DNA of 64,000 bases from Leidyana gryllorum EB-2025a (lineage: Eukaryota; Apicomplexa): assembly GCA_048772705.1 (NCBI GenBank), contig JBLWGC010000230.1, positions 1,426,001 to 1,490,000 of the forward strand, given 5' to 3'. Position 1 is the stretch's first letter; each line of letters starts with the position of its first letter. A program made the translations under genes and the position numbers. Positions 28,918 to 39,660 of this stretch are shown here, piece after piece. The notes beneath the pieces are model-generated. The model did not search any database, was not told the origin of the DNA, and saw only the letters and a program-made list of their open reading frames with translations.

Positions 28918-29775
28918 ATGGATTTAGCGTATCTATTGCTGGACATCGACCAAGATGCATTGACTCCAGCGGAGAGGTTGGCTCAACATCTGCAACACCT
29001 CAATGATGAGACCACTCAAGACGCTCTCGGTCGTCCGGATTTATATTCTTCCGAAGATACCGTCTCCCCGTCTGGGACTCAATTGGACGATGCTTTGGCC
29101 GCAATGACACAGGCGTATCTTGCGGCCTTCCTGTCATCTGTGGCCGACCCTCCCCCTCCAAGACCTTACCGGAGTCCAACCAACGGAAGGCCGACCCTCC
29201 CCTTACTTCCGCGTTTCGACACGCGTTCGGAAAGTGGACCGGAATGCAGCACACCACTCAACATGAGAGCAATGACTTCAAAGTCCACCGGCGGCGTAGG
29301 CTCCAACGGGAGCTACATGCCCAGCTTCTTCAACAACGGTGGCCAGAGTCCTGGCGGCGCTTGGGGCAACGCGTCCACAGGACGCGCGTCCAAATCGGGA
29401 GGTGGGATGAGTTTCCAAAAGATGCAGTGCTTCAAGACGAAGCAATGCCGCTTCTGGCTCGACGGCCGCTGCACCAGAGGCGATGAGTGTACATTCGCGC
29501 ACTGTGACGGTGAACTTCGAGACAAACCTGACCTCACAAAGACCAAGATCTGTGCCAAGTGGCGGGCTGGTCAGTGCCCCAAGTCAGCAGAGGAATGTAC
29601 TTACGCACATGGCGTCGAGTATTTGCGCACTCTCCACGCCCATGGATCAAGTTCAAACGCCAGTCGATCCGAACTCGATCGCTCTCCGATCCACAACTCA
29701 CGCACTGAAGACCCTTTACTTTCCAAACTCGCAGCCTTCACTACGAACCTCAACGATCCCGCTGAGGAACTATAA
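28918..29775 (+). CDS. Tandem CCCH zinc-finger protein, 285 aa
   Basis: Two CCCH fingers near residues 170-235. The first is C-X7-C-X5-C-X3-H (QCRFWLDGRCTRGDECTFAH). The second is C-X7-C-X6-C-X3-H (ICAKWRAGQCPKSAEECTYAH). They are preceded by KTK lead-ins, as in RNA-binding TTP-type or kinetoplastid/apicomplexan CCCH proteins. The N-terminus has an acidic helix (MDLAYLLLDIDQDALTPAER) and a Pro/Gly/Ser linker. A role in mRNA binding or regulation is inferred from the family. The frame is open upstream to 28846 but without ATG, so 28918 is the start. Confidence 0.8.
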   Translation: MDLAYLLLDIDQDALTPAERLAQHLQHLNDETTQDALGRPDLYSSEDTVSPSGTQLDDALAAMTQAYLAAFLSSVADPPPPRPYRSPTNGRPTLPLLPRFDTRSESGPECSTPLNMRAMTSKSTGGVGSNGSYMPSFFNNGGQSPGGAWGNASTGRASKSGGGMSFQKMQCFKTKQCRFWLDGRCTRGDECTFAHCDGELRDKPDLTKTKICAKWRAGQCPKSAEECTYAHGVEYLRTLHAHGSSSNASRSELDRSPIHNSRTEDPLLSKLAAFTTNLNDPAEEL

Positions 29776-30909
29776 TAAATATACGACTGGCTCTCTGCGG
29801 ATATTAATGCTCAATGAGTTGGCTTCTATTGCAGCGATATCACATCATGTACCTCCATTCGTCGACTACACGAGTGCCGAATGCATGATTGACTCAATAC
29901 ACATCTGACATGAAAGGCTCTTCATACAATCGTTACTTCTCTACTTCACTTTCGCGCACAACTATCTGTCTTCTCGCCACATACACACACACACACATCA
30001 TTCGGCTGTCACGCATACGGACGGACGCATCACCACTGCTTACTCACTTCACTTACGCACGCACACTTACATAACTACACTGGAAAAAGAAACGATTGGA
30101 TTGGCATCTCACGACGAGGAGAGATTACGCTGGAGCCCGGGCGTTCCCATTCTCACTTGATGCACCCAGCATAACTGAAAAACGCCGATCTATGGTGCTC
30201 TCAGTATACCAAGGTGCCCTTCCAATACTCACGTCATCAATGCCTACATTTGTGGTGGCGTCTCTCTCACCGACAACAGCCGTCCTACTTAACTTCTTTT
30301 GCGCAAACAGCCTCGCTCTCTGTGTCTCTCACCGCCCCTCCACCGAGGTCGCTGTGCCCACTCGTCAAGATATGCTGCGAGGGCTCCTCTCTTCCAGCGA
30401 TAGTGGTGCCGGCGTTTCTACCATAAGTTTACCTTCACTGCCAGGAGTTTGGTCAACGATAACAGGATAACAGGTGAGTCAGTGATCGTCGTTGGTTTGA
30501 TTAATGGAGCGTTCAGGGTTATATGGAGAGTAGAGAGCTTCGCGCCTGAATTTCCGACCGCACACGAGGTTCAAGCTGACTACAGTGCTGACGCCTACCA
30601 CTCACTCACACACACAATTCGAGCCCGCCCGTGGCCTAAGCCTCAATGAAATCCGTTGATCGCGCTCGTCAGTCCAAGTTACGGCTTTCCCAGAGCAAAG
30701 GAAGTTAGTTGCTCGAACTTAGAGACAACAGTTGGTAGGAGAGCGCAGAATGGTTGCGCTTACGTTTATCGCCACTTCTTGGTGACTATGGGCTATGCCG
30801 CAGCCTCCGATTGACTGTGACAACGGGAGCCTTTTTCGTACGCCTTCTCATTGATCAACCTCACATATCTGCTGGCTTCAGTTTTGCTACCAAGGTGCAG
30901 GAGCATGCC
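29776..30909. other. Long intergenic region with short-repeat tracts
   Basis: A 1.1-kb region with no confident gene. It holds a CA microsatellite (29981-29997). It also has an open frame of 124 codons (30096-30470) that is Ser/Leu-rich and unlike any family I know. A GT-AG pair (30474-30522) downstream of that frame would make a plausible 5'-UTR intron for the RING gene. The RING frame is open upstream to 30754, but its first in-frame ATG is 30910. Confidence 0.4.
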
Positions 30910-32191
30910 ATGAGCAACGACGACATTGTTGACTGGGCCGAACGAACAGAAGCTTTCCTTCGGGAATCTGGAGCTTCCCGCGACGTTCGTCGAATCTTTC
31001 TATCTGGCCTGTTGTCGCAGGCTCAGCAACAGTTCCCGCAGCCCCCTCAATGGCAACCCCTCGACATAGAGCCGCCGCACCCTGGCCCTTTCATCTCTCC
31101 GCCTGCAGGGCTAATCCCTCCCGACCTTCGTGCCCGCACAACGGAGCTTCATCCACCGCGTCAAACAATCTTCACGGCACCAATCCCCCACCGAGACACT
31201 TCTTCCACCAATTCATCAGCTCCCTTTGCCAACCGCTTGCCCACCGATCCCCCCTCCAACGCGGTCCTTGTCTCACTACCTCCCCCGGACACGGCCCGTG
31301 GTGACAACCTTCCCCAGGACCGTCGTGGATACCTCCAACCTTACCCACTCGGACGACCCAATCCTGTGGACTCGGCCGAAATAACGCTTCCAGCTGCAAC
31401 AGTGCGTCGCAGCCGAGACTATCGTGTATGGGGAGGCTCAGGCACAGGTCCGGTTCCCCCGGATCTAAGAGCCCGGCGGGCGCCTCCACCGCCCTCGCCC
31501 CCATCCAACACACCACTGGCGTCAGACTTGGTGACCGTACTCGGGCATGAGCCAGGAGGGGATGTTAGGGAGACTGCATTATTGCCATATGCACGGATGC
31601 AAACAATATTGACTGGCTTTATGAACGTTTTAGGAGGTATAGATCCGCTTTTGCAGCGATGTCCCTCGCACTACACGCGGTTCTTTGAATGGTTGGGAGA
31701 CAACCATCCTGACCGCTTAGATCAGCTTAGAAACTTGGGACTGGTCTACTTTCTCCGCCGGGTCTTCAGTGACTTGGGAGAAGTGCACGTTGGGTCCCCA
31801 GACGACGAGAGCCTTCCGGGACAACAGGTGCGGGAGCCCTGCAGGGTATGCAAAGGGACGGTGCTGCGGACTTACGGGGAATTAGTGGACGAGAAACGGT
31901 TGAGAGACATGGAACACGGGGTGCAGGACACAGACCATCCGATCGAGAGGCAGTGTTGCGTTTGTCTCGAAACTCTATTGCCACATTCAGTTATTCGGCT
32001 CCTACCCTGCGATCACATCTTCCATGGTGAGTAGTTGTAGAAAAAGGTGGTCAGACGGCTTCGCAGCGAGTTGCATAGATCGATGGCTCCACGATAAGCA
32101 TCACTGCCCCACTTGTCGAGCGGAAATTGTGCCTCGGCCACTCGAACTAGGCTTCGACACAGCCAGTGCCGCATCTCATCTACAGGTCTGA
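30910..32191 (+). CDS. RING-H2 finger protein, putative E3 ubiquitin ligase, 413 aa
   Basis: Two exons (30910-32026 and 32067-32191) joined by a 40-nt intron that splits the RING finger. The spliced C-terminus gives CCVCLE, then LPCDHIFHASCIDRWL, then HHCPTC, a complete C3H2C3 RING-H2. This predicts E2 binding and ubiquitin transfer. The first 200 residues are Pro-rich and disordered (PQWQPLDIEPPHPGPF and similar). An additional CRVCKG pair lies ~45 residues before the RING. The N-terminus MSNDDIVDWAERTEAFLRES is helical. The last coding exon lies opposite the C-terminal codons of the TMEM230-like gene, so both strands appear coding here. Confidence 0.8.
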
Positions 32192-32689
32192 AAAAGTATG
32201 CTCGAGGGCTCTGCCAGAGGGGCTTGACTGTGGTCGACGGGAGCCGATAAAAGCCCGGCAACAAGCACACTATTGCCAGCAGAACGGCAGAATATCTCTG
32301 TGTATCTCCCAGGAGAGCTTGCCAGATTAGCCACAGTCCCGCGAACACCAGCAAGATGGACTGCAGAGCGTCGTGGTTGAAAGAGTGGTAGATCAAAAAC
32401 TTACTCGAAGCCCATCGACCAGAGTGGCATCAGCGATACTGTCAGAGTCGACTGGCTCGAAGGCTCGCTTGGACTTGATGCGGGCGAACTGTTTCTCCTG
32501 GTAGACATAGTCACCGGATTCAAATGAGTCGTCGAGCAGTAGTTCATGAGCGAGTTTCCTTTCAGCCGAGACAGCTGCGTGGTGCTTTGCCCGCGAACTG
32601 ATGGTCGCTGAAGTACCTCCTGGAGGCAGGCCGTCCTTCCACAGAGGGAAAGGAGTGACACGGAAGACTGGACGTTGTTTGGCCGTCAT
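32013..32689 (-). CDS. TMEM230/TMEM134-like small membrane protein, 210 aa
   Basis: Two minus-strand exons (32689-32405, 32360-32013) with a 44-nt phase-0 intron. The first half is hydrophilic and ends near SDSIADATLVDGLR. Two closely spaced hydrophobic helices follow: SILLVFAGLWLIWQALLG and YSAVLLAIVCLLPGFYRL. The LPGFY after the second helix is like the GxxPGFY turn of the TMEM230/TMEM134 family, linked to vesicle trafficking. The last ~60 residues lie antisense to the RING gene and look unconstrained. The true C-terminus may be shorter if a further splice is used. It starts 22 bp after the stop of the glycosidase-like gene. Confidence 0.55.
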
Positions 32690-32711
32690 TCATTCATCAC
32701 TTTTTGTGCAA

Positions 32712-35700
32712 CTAAAAAGCGGAGATTAGGGCCATCGCAACTGCTATTGGAGCTCGCAGGTGGTTTGAGATACCAGATATTTCAGGCAGGGGGGGTCGTG
32801 TCTGACCAATGATGGAATAGGACCACAACTGCAAAAGATTGCCCTCGAGATCCGAAAATTGCGCGGGCACGAACTGCGAAGTATCTCTTCGCCATTGTAA
32901 TCTCCACATCTCACTCCCTTGGACAGTTGGGATGTTCTGGTCGAGAATGTCCCAGATCCTTTCGTTGGCTTGTTGGAGGGCTTGTTGAGTCTCCACACTG
33001 TACAGCGGCGCAATTTGTGTACTCAAATACCTTTTGATTCCGTGGTTTATAAGCATGTGTTGCCAGCTGAACACCACAGTACCGTAGTAGAAGTTGCCGT
33101 TGATCACTTCGTAAACTTCTCTCCACTCGGTATCCTGGGGATCGTAGGCATAAAGAGCGTTGGCCGACACTATTCCCGCATGGGTGAACAGTCCAGCTGG
33201 ATATTGCATCAGATACGCCTCCATCGTTTTTTGCAATGTGTATTCGTCGAGAAGTGTACCAAATGCCAACAGGAAGCTGGTATCGGTACTGATCACAGGG
33301 ACGATTTTGCCGTCCCGAGTGATCCCCAAGCCCAAGTATGACCTAATTGGGATAATGGTCTGGTCTTCGAACCCATCGAGGATCTCAAAAACCTCAGACT
33401 CGTTAGACACCACTTGCGCAGCGTATAAAAGGTAGTCAGAGGCTAGCGCGGTCGCACGGTCGGCGTCAACGAAGACTCTGAAGAACTGCACAACGTTTTT
33501 GTTCCACACTTCTTTGTAAATTCCAGCCAACACTCCATACTTTGACTCAATGACATCGAGACTGGATAGAGTCTCGATCGCTTCCAACGCTCCGGGCACC
33601 AACCCTGCGTTGACACTTAGGGGATACACTGCTCCTCCCAATGCTTGCGGATCTTCTCGCCAAGTCCCACACTTCGATCGTATACGAACGAGATTATGAT
33701 AGTCTGAGGGGTCCTTGGCAAAGGGCGCCGCGTGACGTAATACGGCAGCCACATTGGCGATCAGCAAGTTTCGCAGTCGATGACCGTAGTTCCATCCGAT
33801 CTGCGACCGTGTGTCCAGCATAGTCTGCACGCGGGTGAGTGGGACGCTTGCTGCATAGCGAGCGAAGGCCGGCAGAAGCAAAAAATCTACATCCACCTGA
33901 CTGAAGTCACAGTAAGAGGCTCTTCGGTCAGTGATGGGCTCGTTTCCATGATTCCAATTGGCGTAGTCTCCCGTGACCTCTTCGTGGCACATGAAACCTG
34001 TTGAATCTGTACTCTTGTCCCACTCATCAGGAAACTCTGAGAATCGTGTTTCATTGAGATTGATCCTCGACAGCGCGCCCGCCAGCACAGCCTCGACGAC
34101 CGCCACATTGAGGAAGTTCATCATCATATAAAGAGTTAACAGAGTATGGCGTCCCATATAGGTCAAGGAGCGCCATGATCCTCCAAGCCAACCGGACTCG
34201 TAAGTCAAATAAGCGAGCTGTGAAGCCAGTTGGGAATGGTCAATTCTATTGGTATTATTCGCTGCCCATTTCTCCATGACCTCAATCGTTTGGGAAGTCA
34301 GGTTGACTCGAAATTCATCACTGGCAGCTACCTCGGGTTCTAGTGGAACTTGCGGAAACCCGTCAAAGTTGAACGACTGTCGCTGTTCAGCTGAGCGTCC
34401 GTGGGTACGGCACGCCTCCATAAAATGGGGATCGTCATCACCCTGCACACTTGTAATATTCAGTAAGGCGTCGCAATCGAACAAATCCTCGAGAGGAGTC
34501 GGCGACTCCATTGGGATGTTTGTCGTGGCGGTTACGGTCACAATATTGCGATGTCGGCTGCCATGAGGGCTGATGGACGACGAGACAAGCGGAGTTAAGA
34601 GGATACGTAGTGGGCTGCTTGAGTTGGTCGTTTGCTTAACCTCGAAGAGTACATCAGTGCTCTCAAGCCTCAGCTCAACAGCGTCCTCCGCATAAAAGAA
34701 TGTTCTAATCAGACTTAAACAACGATACGGCTGCCCAAACACGAAATCGTCGCCATCACAACACCGTAACTCATAGTCATGCGGCAGTGTGGAAGCAGCG
34801 GGGCTTCCGGGATTCTCATAAAAGGCTCGAATGACAAAGAGACTTCCCAGTAGAATATCATGTGCAACGACGGTGGTGAGAATTTGGATATCAAATTGAA
34901 CGCCGGTCCATTCCCCGGGCGGCAACACTGTTACCGCAGACATCGGGCGTATCGTCAAAGATTGAGGAGGAATGACACCCGAAGGTGTCCATTCAATAAA
35001 TCGCAGCGATGCTCCGCTGTTCTGTTGTGGGAAGGCCACCATTACTCGTTGCAGCACTCGATGGGTCGCGGAGACGAGGACATGTGCAGCTAAATGTTGT
35101 TCGCGGACGATGGTTTGATAAGCGTCATTGAAGAACGTTTCAAAGTTTATCACAAAGGTATCAATGGTATCGAGCGGCGGAGACGTAGTGGATGCGGAAT
35201 CTTGCGTAGCACCGTCCTCCGCAGGCGAGGTTCCCAGCGTCACCCACCACACATGTTCGTCTGGACGACTGGGTCCGACGGTGTCAACGATATGGGCTGA
35301 GAGGTTTGCGATAGCACAATGCAATCTGGAGTAGGAGACGGCAGCAGCATCATTGGTCGGGGCTCGAGTGGTATTGAGTTCGAGCGCACACACATCCACA
35401 CCTTCGACCACCGGCACAGGAGCAGCAGCATCAATTGAAGACGAGCTTTCCGTACAATTTTTTGATGGGAACCAATCATTCTCATTGGGGTACGATATTT
35501 CTTTCATGTCGATGAGGCGGCTAAATGTCAATTGGGAGGCGCGTAGCACCGGAGAGGCCCTCCTCGGTGTACATCCTCGTGAGAACTGAGTCCCAGCAGC
35601 TTGTTGGAAAGCGGTCGCGACAGACACATCATTGAAGAAGAAACGCAGCGCATCATCATCCAAAGTCGACAAAGCCGCAGCCCACAATGTCTCACTCTCA

Positions 35701-36146
35701 CTGGAGTCCCAATACGCAGGGAGCTCGCAAGGCTTATCACGTGAATGATACGAGGGACATAGCTTTCCCAAACTATTGTCGAGAGTGTCAGACGGAGTCA
35801 TGATCACCCGAGAAGCCAGTTGGTTGTGCAAGGTGTAGAACATATCCGAAATAAGCAGGTGGCGCACACCGAACAGAAGGGAAGCTAGTGAATATGTATC
35901 AAGATCTTCTGTGAAGGCTCCTGTTGAACGGTCCGTCAACCTCAATACTATGTCGGTGGCCTGCTCCAGACCGGGTAGTGGGCGGCTGAAAACTTCATCA
36001 AACGCCAACCCTCCCGCACCCGAGCTTCGGAAATAGATCTCTTCGCAGGGGGACTTCCCTTCGTCCAAGCACCCCTGTAGGTGGAGCACAGGTAACTCGC
36101 CTCCCACCACCAGCTGGGCAGTGGTCAGTAGTGCTATTCGCTTCAT
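32712..36146 (-). CDS. Secreted six-hairpin-glycosidase-like protein, 1,144 aa
   Basis: A single exon. The N-terminus MKRIALLTTAQLVVGG looks like a signal peptide and the C-terminus ends in a hydrophobic stretch (APIAVAMALISAF), possibly for a GPI anchor. The middle has many Cys and Asn-X-Ser/Thr sites. The C-terminal third (GIVSANALYAYDPQD, then GNFYYGTVVFSWQHMLINHG) resembles the GTVVWSWQ region of (alpha/alpha)6 six-hairpin glycosidases related to glycogen debranching enzyme. The substrate is unknown and catalytic acids cannot be assigned. An ATG five codons earlier (36161) overlaps the FAM135 stop as ATGA; I prefer 36146 because it starts the signal peptide. Even so the gap to the upstream stop is only 11 bp. 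Confidence 0.5.
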   Translation of the reverse strand: MKRIALLTTAQLVVGGELPVLHLQGCLDEGKSPCEEIYFRSSGAGGLAFDEVFSRPLPGLEQATDIVLRLTDRSTGAFTEDLDTYSLASLLFGVRHLLISDMFYTLHNQLASRVIMTPSDTLDNSLGKLCPSYHSRDKPCELPAYWDSSESETLWAAALSTLDDDALRFFFNDVSVATAFQQAAGTQFSRGCTPRRASPVLRASQLTFSRLIDMKEISYPNENDWFPSKNCTESSSSIDAAAPVPVVEGVDVCALELNTTRAPTNDAAAVSYSRLHCAIANLSAHIVDTVGPSRPDEHVWWVTLGTSPAEDGATQDSASTTSPPLDTIDTFVINFETFFNDAYQTIVREQHLAAHVLVSATHRVLQRVMVAFPQQNSGASLRFIEWTPSGVIPPQSLTIRPMSAVTVLPPGEWTGVQFDIQILTTVVAHDILLGSLFVIRAFYENPGSPAASTLPHDYELRCCDGDDFVFGQPYRCLSLIRTFFYAEDAVELRLESTDVLFEVKQTTNSSSPLRILLTPLVSSSISPHGSRHRNIVTVTATTNIPMESPTPLEDLFDCDALLNITSVQGDDDPHFMEACRTHGRSAEQRQSFNFDGFPQVPLEPEVAASDEFRVNLTSQTIEVMEKWAANNTNRIDHSQLASQLAYLTYESGWLGGSWRSLTYMGRHTLLTLYMMMNFLNVAVVEAVLAGALSRINLNETRFSEFPDEWDKSTDSTGFMCHEEVTGDYANWNHGNEPITDRRASYCDFSQVDVDFLLLPAFARYAASVPLTRVQTMLDTRSQIGWNYGHRLRNLLIANVAAVLRHAAPFAKDPSDYHNLVRIRSKCGTWREDPQALGGAVYPLSVNAGLVPGALEAIETLSSLDVIESKYGVLAGIYKEVWNKNVVQFFRVFVDADRATALASDYLLYAAQVVSNESEVFEILDGFEDQTIIPIRSYLGLGITRDGKIVPVISTDTSFLLAFGTLLDEYTLQKTMEAYLMQYPAGLFTHAGIVSANALYAYDPQDTEWREVYEVINGNFYYGTVVFSWQHMLINHGIKRYLSTQIAPLYSVETQQALQQANERIWDILDQNIPTVQGSEMWRLQWRRDTSQFVPAQFSDLEGNLLQLWSYSIIGQTRPPLPEISGISNHLRAPIAVAMALISAF

Positions 36147-36157
36147 CAAAAAAACGC

Positions 36158-39100
36158 TCATGAAAACCAGTGAGGGTAAGTGAACACCAGCATCTGCGCC
36201 AATTGTTGAGATCCAAGGAAGTGAATATGAGCCGTTCTCCCAATGAAAGAATCAATAGATCTGAACCCAAAATCATACACCGGGAAATCTTTCAGCCACT
36301 CACTTGTCCACAATCTTGAAACAAACGTCCAGCCGTGTCAGCCTCTCCTTTTTCACATGACTGAGAATGTTCCGCACCATTTCTGTGTGTACTTGCCCAT
36401 AAGAGGGATCACTCTGAATTTTCTCAGAGATCTCCACCCTAGATGACTCATACGGCACATACTGATCTTGGAAACAGGAGACAAATACCACATGCTTGAA
36501 CCAGCGCAACTGGTCAAACGTACTCATCTTGTACAACAAAGCGTCCCGAGGATTCTTGGCATCCCTAAAACAACAATTCAAAGCCAAAATCTTAGCACCA
36601 CACAGCCAACTCCGCGCAAACTCACCCCATTGATAGTTGCTGAAGACTGATCGACTTTTTCCACTTCTTCAGTACCCACAGCCCCGCATCAACCAGTCTG
36701 TTCCGGGCGAAGATGTACCCAAGGTGAGGCGATGAGAGGGTGAGATACAAGTGGCACCGATCCGAGAATCTCGATAGATGTGGGAGAGCAGCTCGCACTG
36801 GAACGAAAGAATATCAGAGGGGTACAAACACAGCCATCTGAACACACAGCCATCCAAACACACAACCCCCTCCCCTCCCCACTCACACACCCACCCACCA
36901 ACCAGCCCCCATTCACACACACACCTCGACTAAACTTACCAATCAGCCCTCCGAGAGAATGTGCGACGAATGAGAGTCGACCGATCGAGTCGGAAGGACA
37001 TAAATCCGAGACGTAGGATGATATCTCTTCTGCAAGCCTTTGTCCCATCGAGACAATGTCTCCTTCCGAGTGCTCTTCGTTAGCACTCGAGCTCAAATAC
37101 ATTGCTTCTGGGAATACCAAAGACAGCTGATTCTTGAGAAGCCGCATGTCCAGAGCGTTTCCCTGGAACCCATGTACGAAAACGATGAGATGGGTGCCTC
37201 TATATAGTTTCGGAGCGCTGGGGATATCCTCGAAAACCGGGCAATGGACCTTTAGAAATTGATGTTCGTCAGTACCAAAATCTACCGCCTCGTCCGCGGG
37301 CGTGAGGCTGTCCAATGAGTCATCCACAGTCGAATTGCTGAGTGTCCGCGACGGCGGGTCGACTGGACACTCCATAGGCAACACCTGACGGTCGCCAGCG
37401 CGTTTCATGTAGGCGAGAGTTTTGAGACCTTGGAAAGGCTCTTCGTTGCTACCCATTCTGTGACTGAGTAGAAGTTCCATGTCGTCGCCGGCACTGGTCC
37501 CTCTGGCAGGCATGGGTCCCTGTTTTTGTAGAGAACGAGTATAACCTTCGGGAATACTCTCGGCCAAACCGCCTTGGATTGAACTCAACCTGTTTCGTCG
37601 TTCCATGAACCCCCGTGTCCCACTAATGTTAGCCAAAGGCGTTTCAGTGGAGTACCGTTCCTCAAACATTACGGGGTGGCTGGTGACATCGAAACCTCCG
37701 TGAATATCTTCCACCGGGAGAGTGGGCATCTCGAGTAGCCGTTGCGATTGGCGTAAGTCTTCTGCCAACTGCGAATGCGTCAGCCCCAATCCAGGCTCCA
37801 CCGGCAAAGCGGCGCTCCTCGCTGCCAGTACCTCCAGATAAATCACTTCTTTGCATCGTGCCGCTATGCGCTTCTCCCAGATCAATTGGTGAAAGAACTG
37901 TACCTCTGTGAGGGCAGAGATGACATTATTTCTCACAGCAGGTCTCACCTTTGTGTACCACCGTGCACAGCGTTCTGAGTTTTTGCCACACTTCGTGGAT
38001 CTGGCGCCACACAAGATTGAAGTCTTCAGCCAGAATGTGTTGGATCATTCCTCCCAGGGAAGAATCGCTCGGACTGCGCTGTCGCGGCAAACGAGCACTG
38101 GGCAGCAGATAGGGTACAGATACAGTCCTACAATTGACCGATATTTGTGTGAGACGTCTCTTTTGATCACACAAGTCTCACCGAATTGCGCCTGCGATGG
38201 CCACATTCTCCGATCGACCAGTGAAAATCTCCTCAGCAACATCAGCACAGAGGTGGGCGGGTAAGGTGAAGGTGACCTTCCCCCTTTTCAATGCAGGCAA
38301 TTCGACTTCGGAAGTGTCTGGAAGCCCATTGGGCAACGAGGGAATCACCAGCTGCGCTGGTAGCTGGAGAGGGGCGTCATGTTTGAGCCATCCAAGTGCC
38401 CTTTCTTCGTCTTCGGAGAGGCAGCGGAGACCGATTGTGACCAGATGAACGCGCAGTCGATAATAAGTACGTAGAAGTAATATCATGTATTGGTGATATA
38501 CAAGATCAGCTCGGGAAATTAACATTTGGGTATATTCTGCATTGTCACGATGCTTTTGACTCCGACTCCCCCCCGATGGCGTGTCGGCCCACAGTGCATC
38601 CGTCATTCGCCCGTCGTCAGGGGAACTTCCTTCCGGCAGCAGATTGAGGGCTTGGCACACCTCTGCCAAATGCTCAAAGAGATTTACGCCATCGCGAGAG
38701 TGAATAGATAAAGTCGTGCTGATGTTATCAACGGCCAAGAAACGGGGAGTGTCTGTTGGTCGGCTCGCTTGGTCTGAAGCGAAATTTCTCTCCACCGCTC
38801 GCGATGCGTATTGCAAACTGGGTGGCGGCTTGGGTACATACAGACGCGGAGGCAGAACTGGGAGCTGTGCCACCGACCGAACCGAGTTCCGTATGTCAAT
38901 CAGTGCCGTGAAGACAGTACAATGGACAACACAGCAGTGAAGGTGGTCGAATGTCGCTTGGAAGTATTCGGCCGAACCTGCAACCGGGTTCTGAATGCGG
39001 AACACTTGATAGGCAGCGTCCGCAAATGAGATATCTCCAATTTCTGGGGTCCCTGGCTCCGTCTGACACATTGATGAGAGAACCGTCTCCTTATGGCGGC

Positions 39101-39646
39101 TCACCTCGCGGAGGGGAGATGTAAGAAAGTCACTAGTCGCAGAGTCTTTAGTTTGCCGTCGAGCAGCGGATCTCTTAGCGGCATTCGCATTCTTTTTGGA
39201 CGGAGCCTCGGCGTACATCAAATCCAGCTCAACATACACCGGAGCCGTATACGACACACCTCGACTGAGATCGACCTCGAGTCGGAAGAGTACCGCATCA
39301 TTGAGTTCCACCTCCTCTTCACAATAACGGATTTGGAAGGTACGAGTGGTGAAGGACAGTTGTTGCTCGTTGATAAAGGCCGGATGTAGACAATGTGCAT
39401 CAACGGGTTGTGAACCTCGAGACTCTCGTCTGTCCGATATTGCTTCGAGCGGATTTATAGTTATGCGAGAGGGCACCCCCGCTTGTACCTGCAACTGAGT
39501 GGCGTCTACCACGAGCGACCTACGTCATTTTTCCCAAGCTCGCGATAAGCAGCGGCTCGTATCTGATATAGGCCCTGATGGAAGAGGTCCACATTGCGGA
39601 GCGAGTGCAGGTGTAGGTAGACCTCCAGTGACCCGAAGTGAGCCAT
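36158..39646 (-). CDS. FAM135-family protein with DUF676 lipase domain, 1,036 aa
   Basis: Seven exons: 39646-39524, 39488-38182, 38127-37949, 37905-36940, 36797-36626, 36564-36304 and 36260-36158. All junctions are phase-consistent. The start LEVYLHLHSLRNVDLFHQGL matches the FAM135 N-terminal domain. The C-terminal alpha/beta-hydrolase begins HLIVFVHGFQGNALDMRLL and has the nucleophile elbow FVAHSLGG (Ser). It continues through GPHLG-like SSPHLGYIFA, then CFQDQYVPYESSRVE and DSFIGRTAHIHFLGS, as in animal FAM135A/B. The biological substrate of FAM135 is unknown. The fourth intron (142 nt) is the longest in this gene and holds a CA/CCCA microsatellite. The first intron is only 35 nt. Confidence 0.85.
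36798..36939 (-). repeat. CA-rich microsatellite in FAM135 intron 4
   Basis: The intron contains runs of CACACA, CCCACC and related motifs (plus strand, about 36834-36925), which explains its unusual 142-nt length. Open frames across it are repeat artefacts. Confidence 0.7.
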
Positions 39647-39660
39647 TTTAAAAACTTTCG
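39647..39660. promoter_or_regulatory. Fourteen-base head-to-head gap between FAM135 and importin ATGs
   Basis: The FAM135 ATG (39646, minus) and importin ATG (39661, plus) are separated by 14 bp, mostly A/T. Promoter elements must lie inside coding sequence or be shared. Confidence 0.45.

Noticed and set aside
30096-30470. 124-codon frame upstream of the RING gene
   Set aside because: Low-complexity Ser/Leu composition and no domain; more likely leader or chance frame.
36834-36925. Frames through CA-rich sequence extending the FAM135 exon
   Set aside because: They read microsatellite repeats inside an intron. Splicing it out restores the conserved FAM135 sequence.
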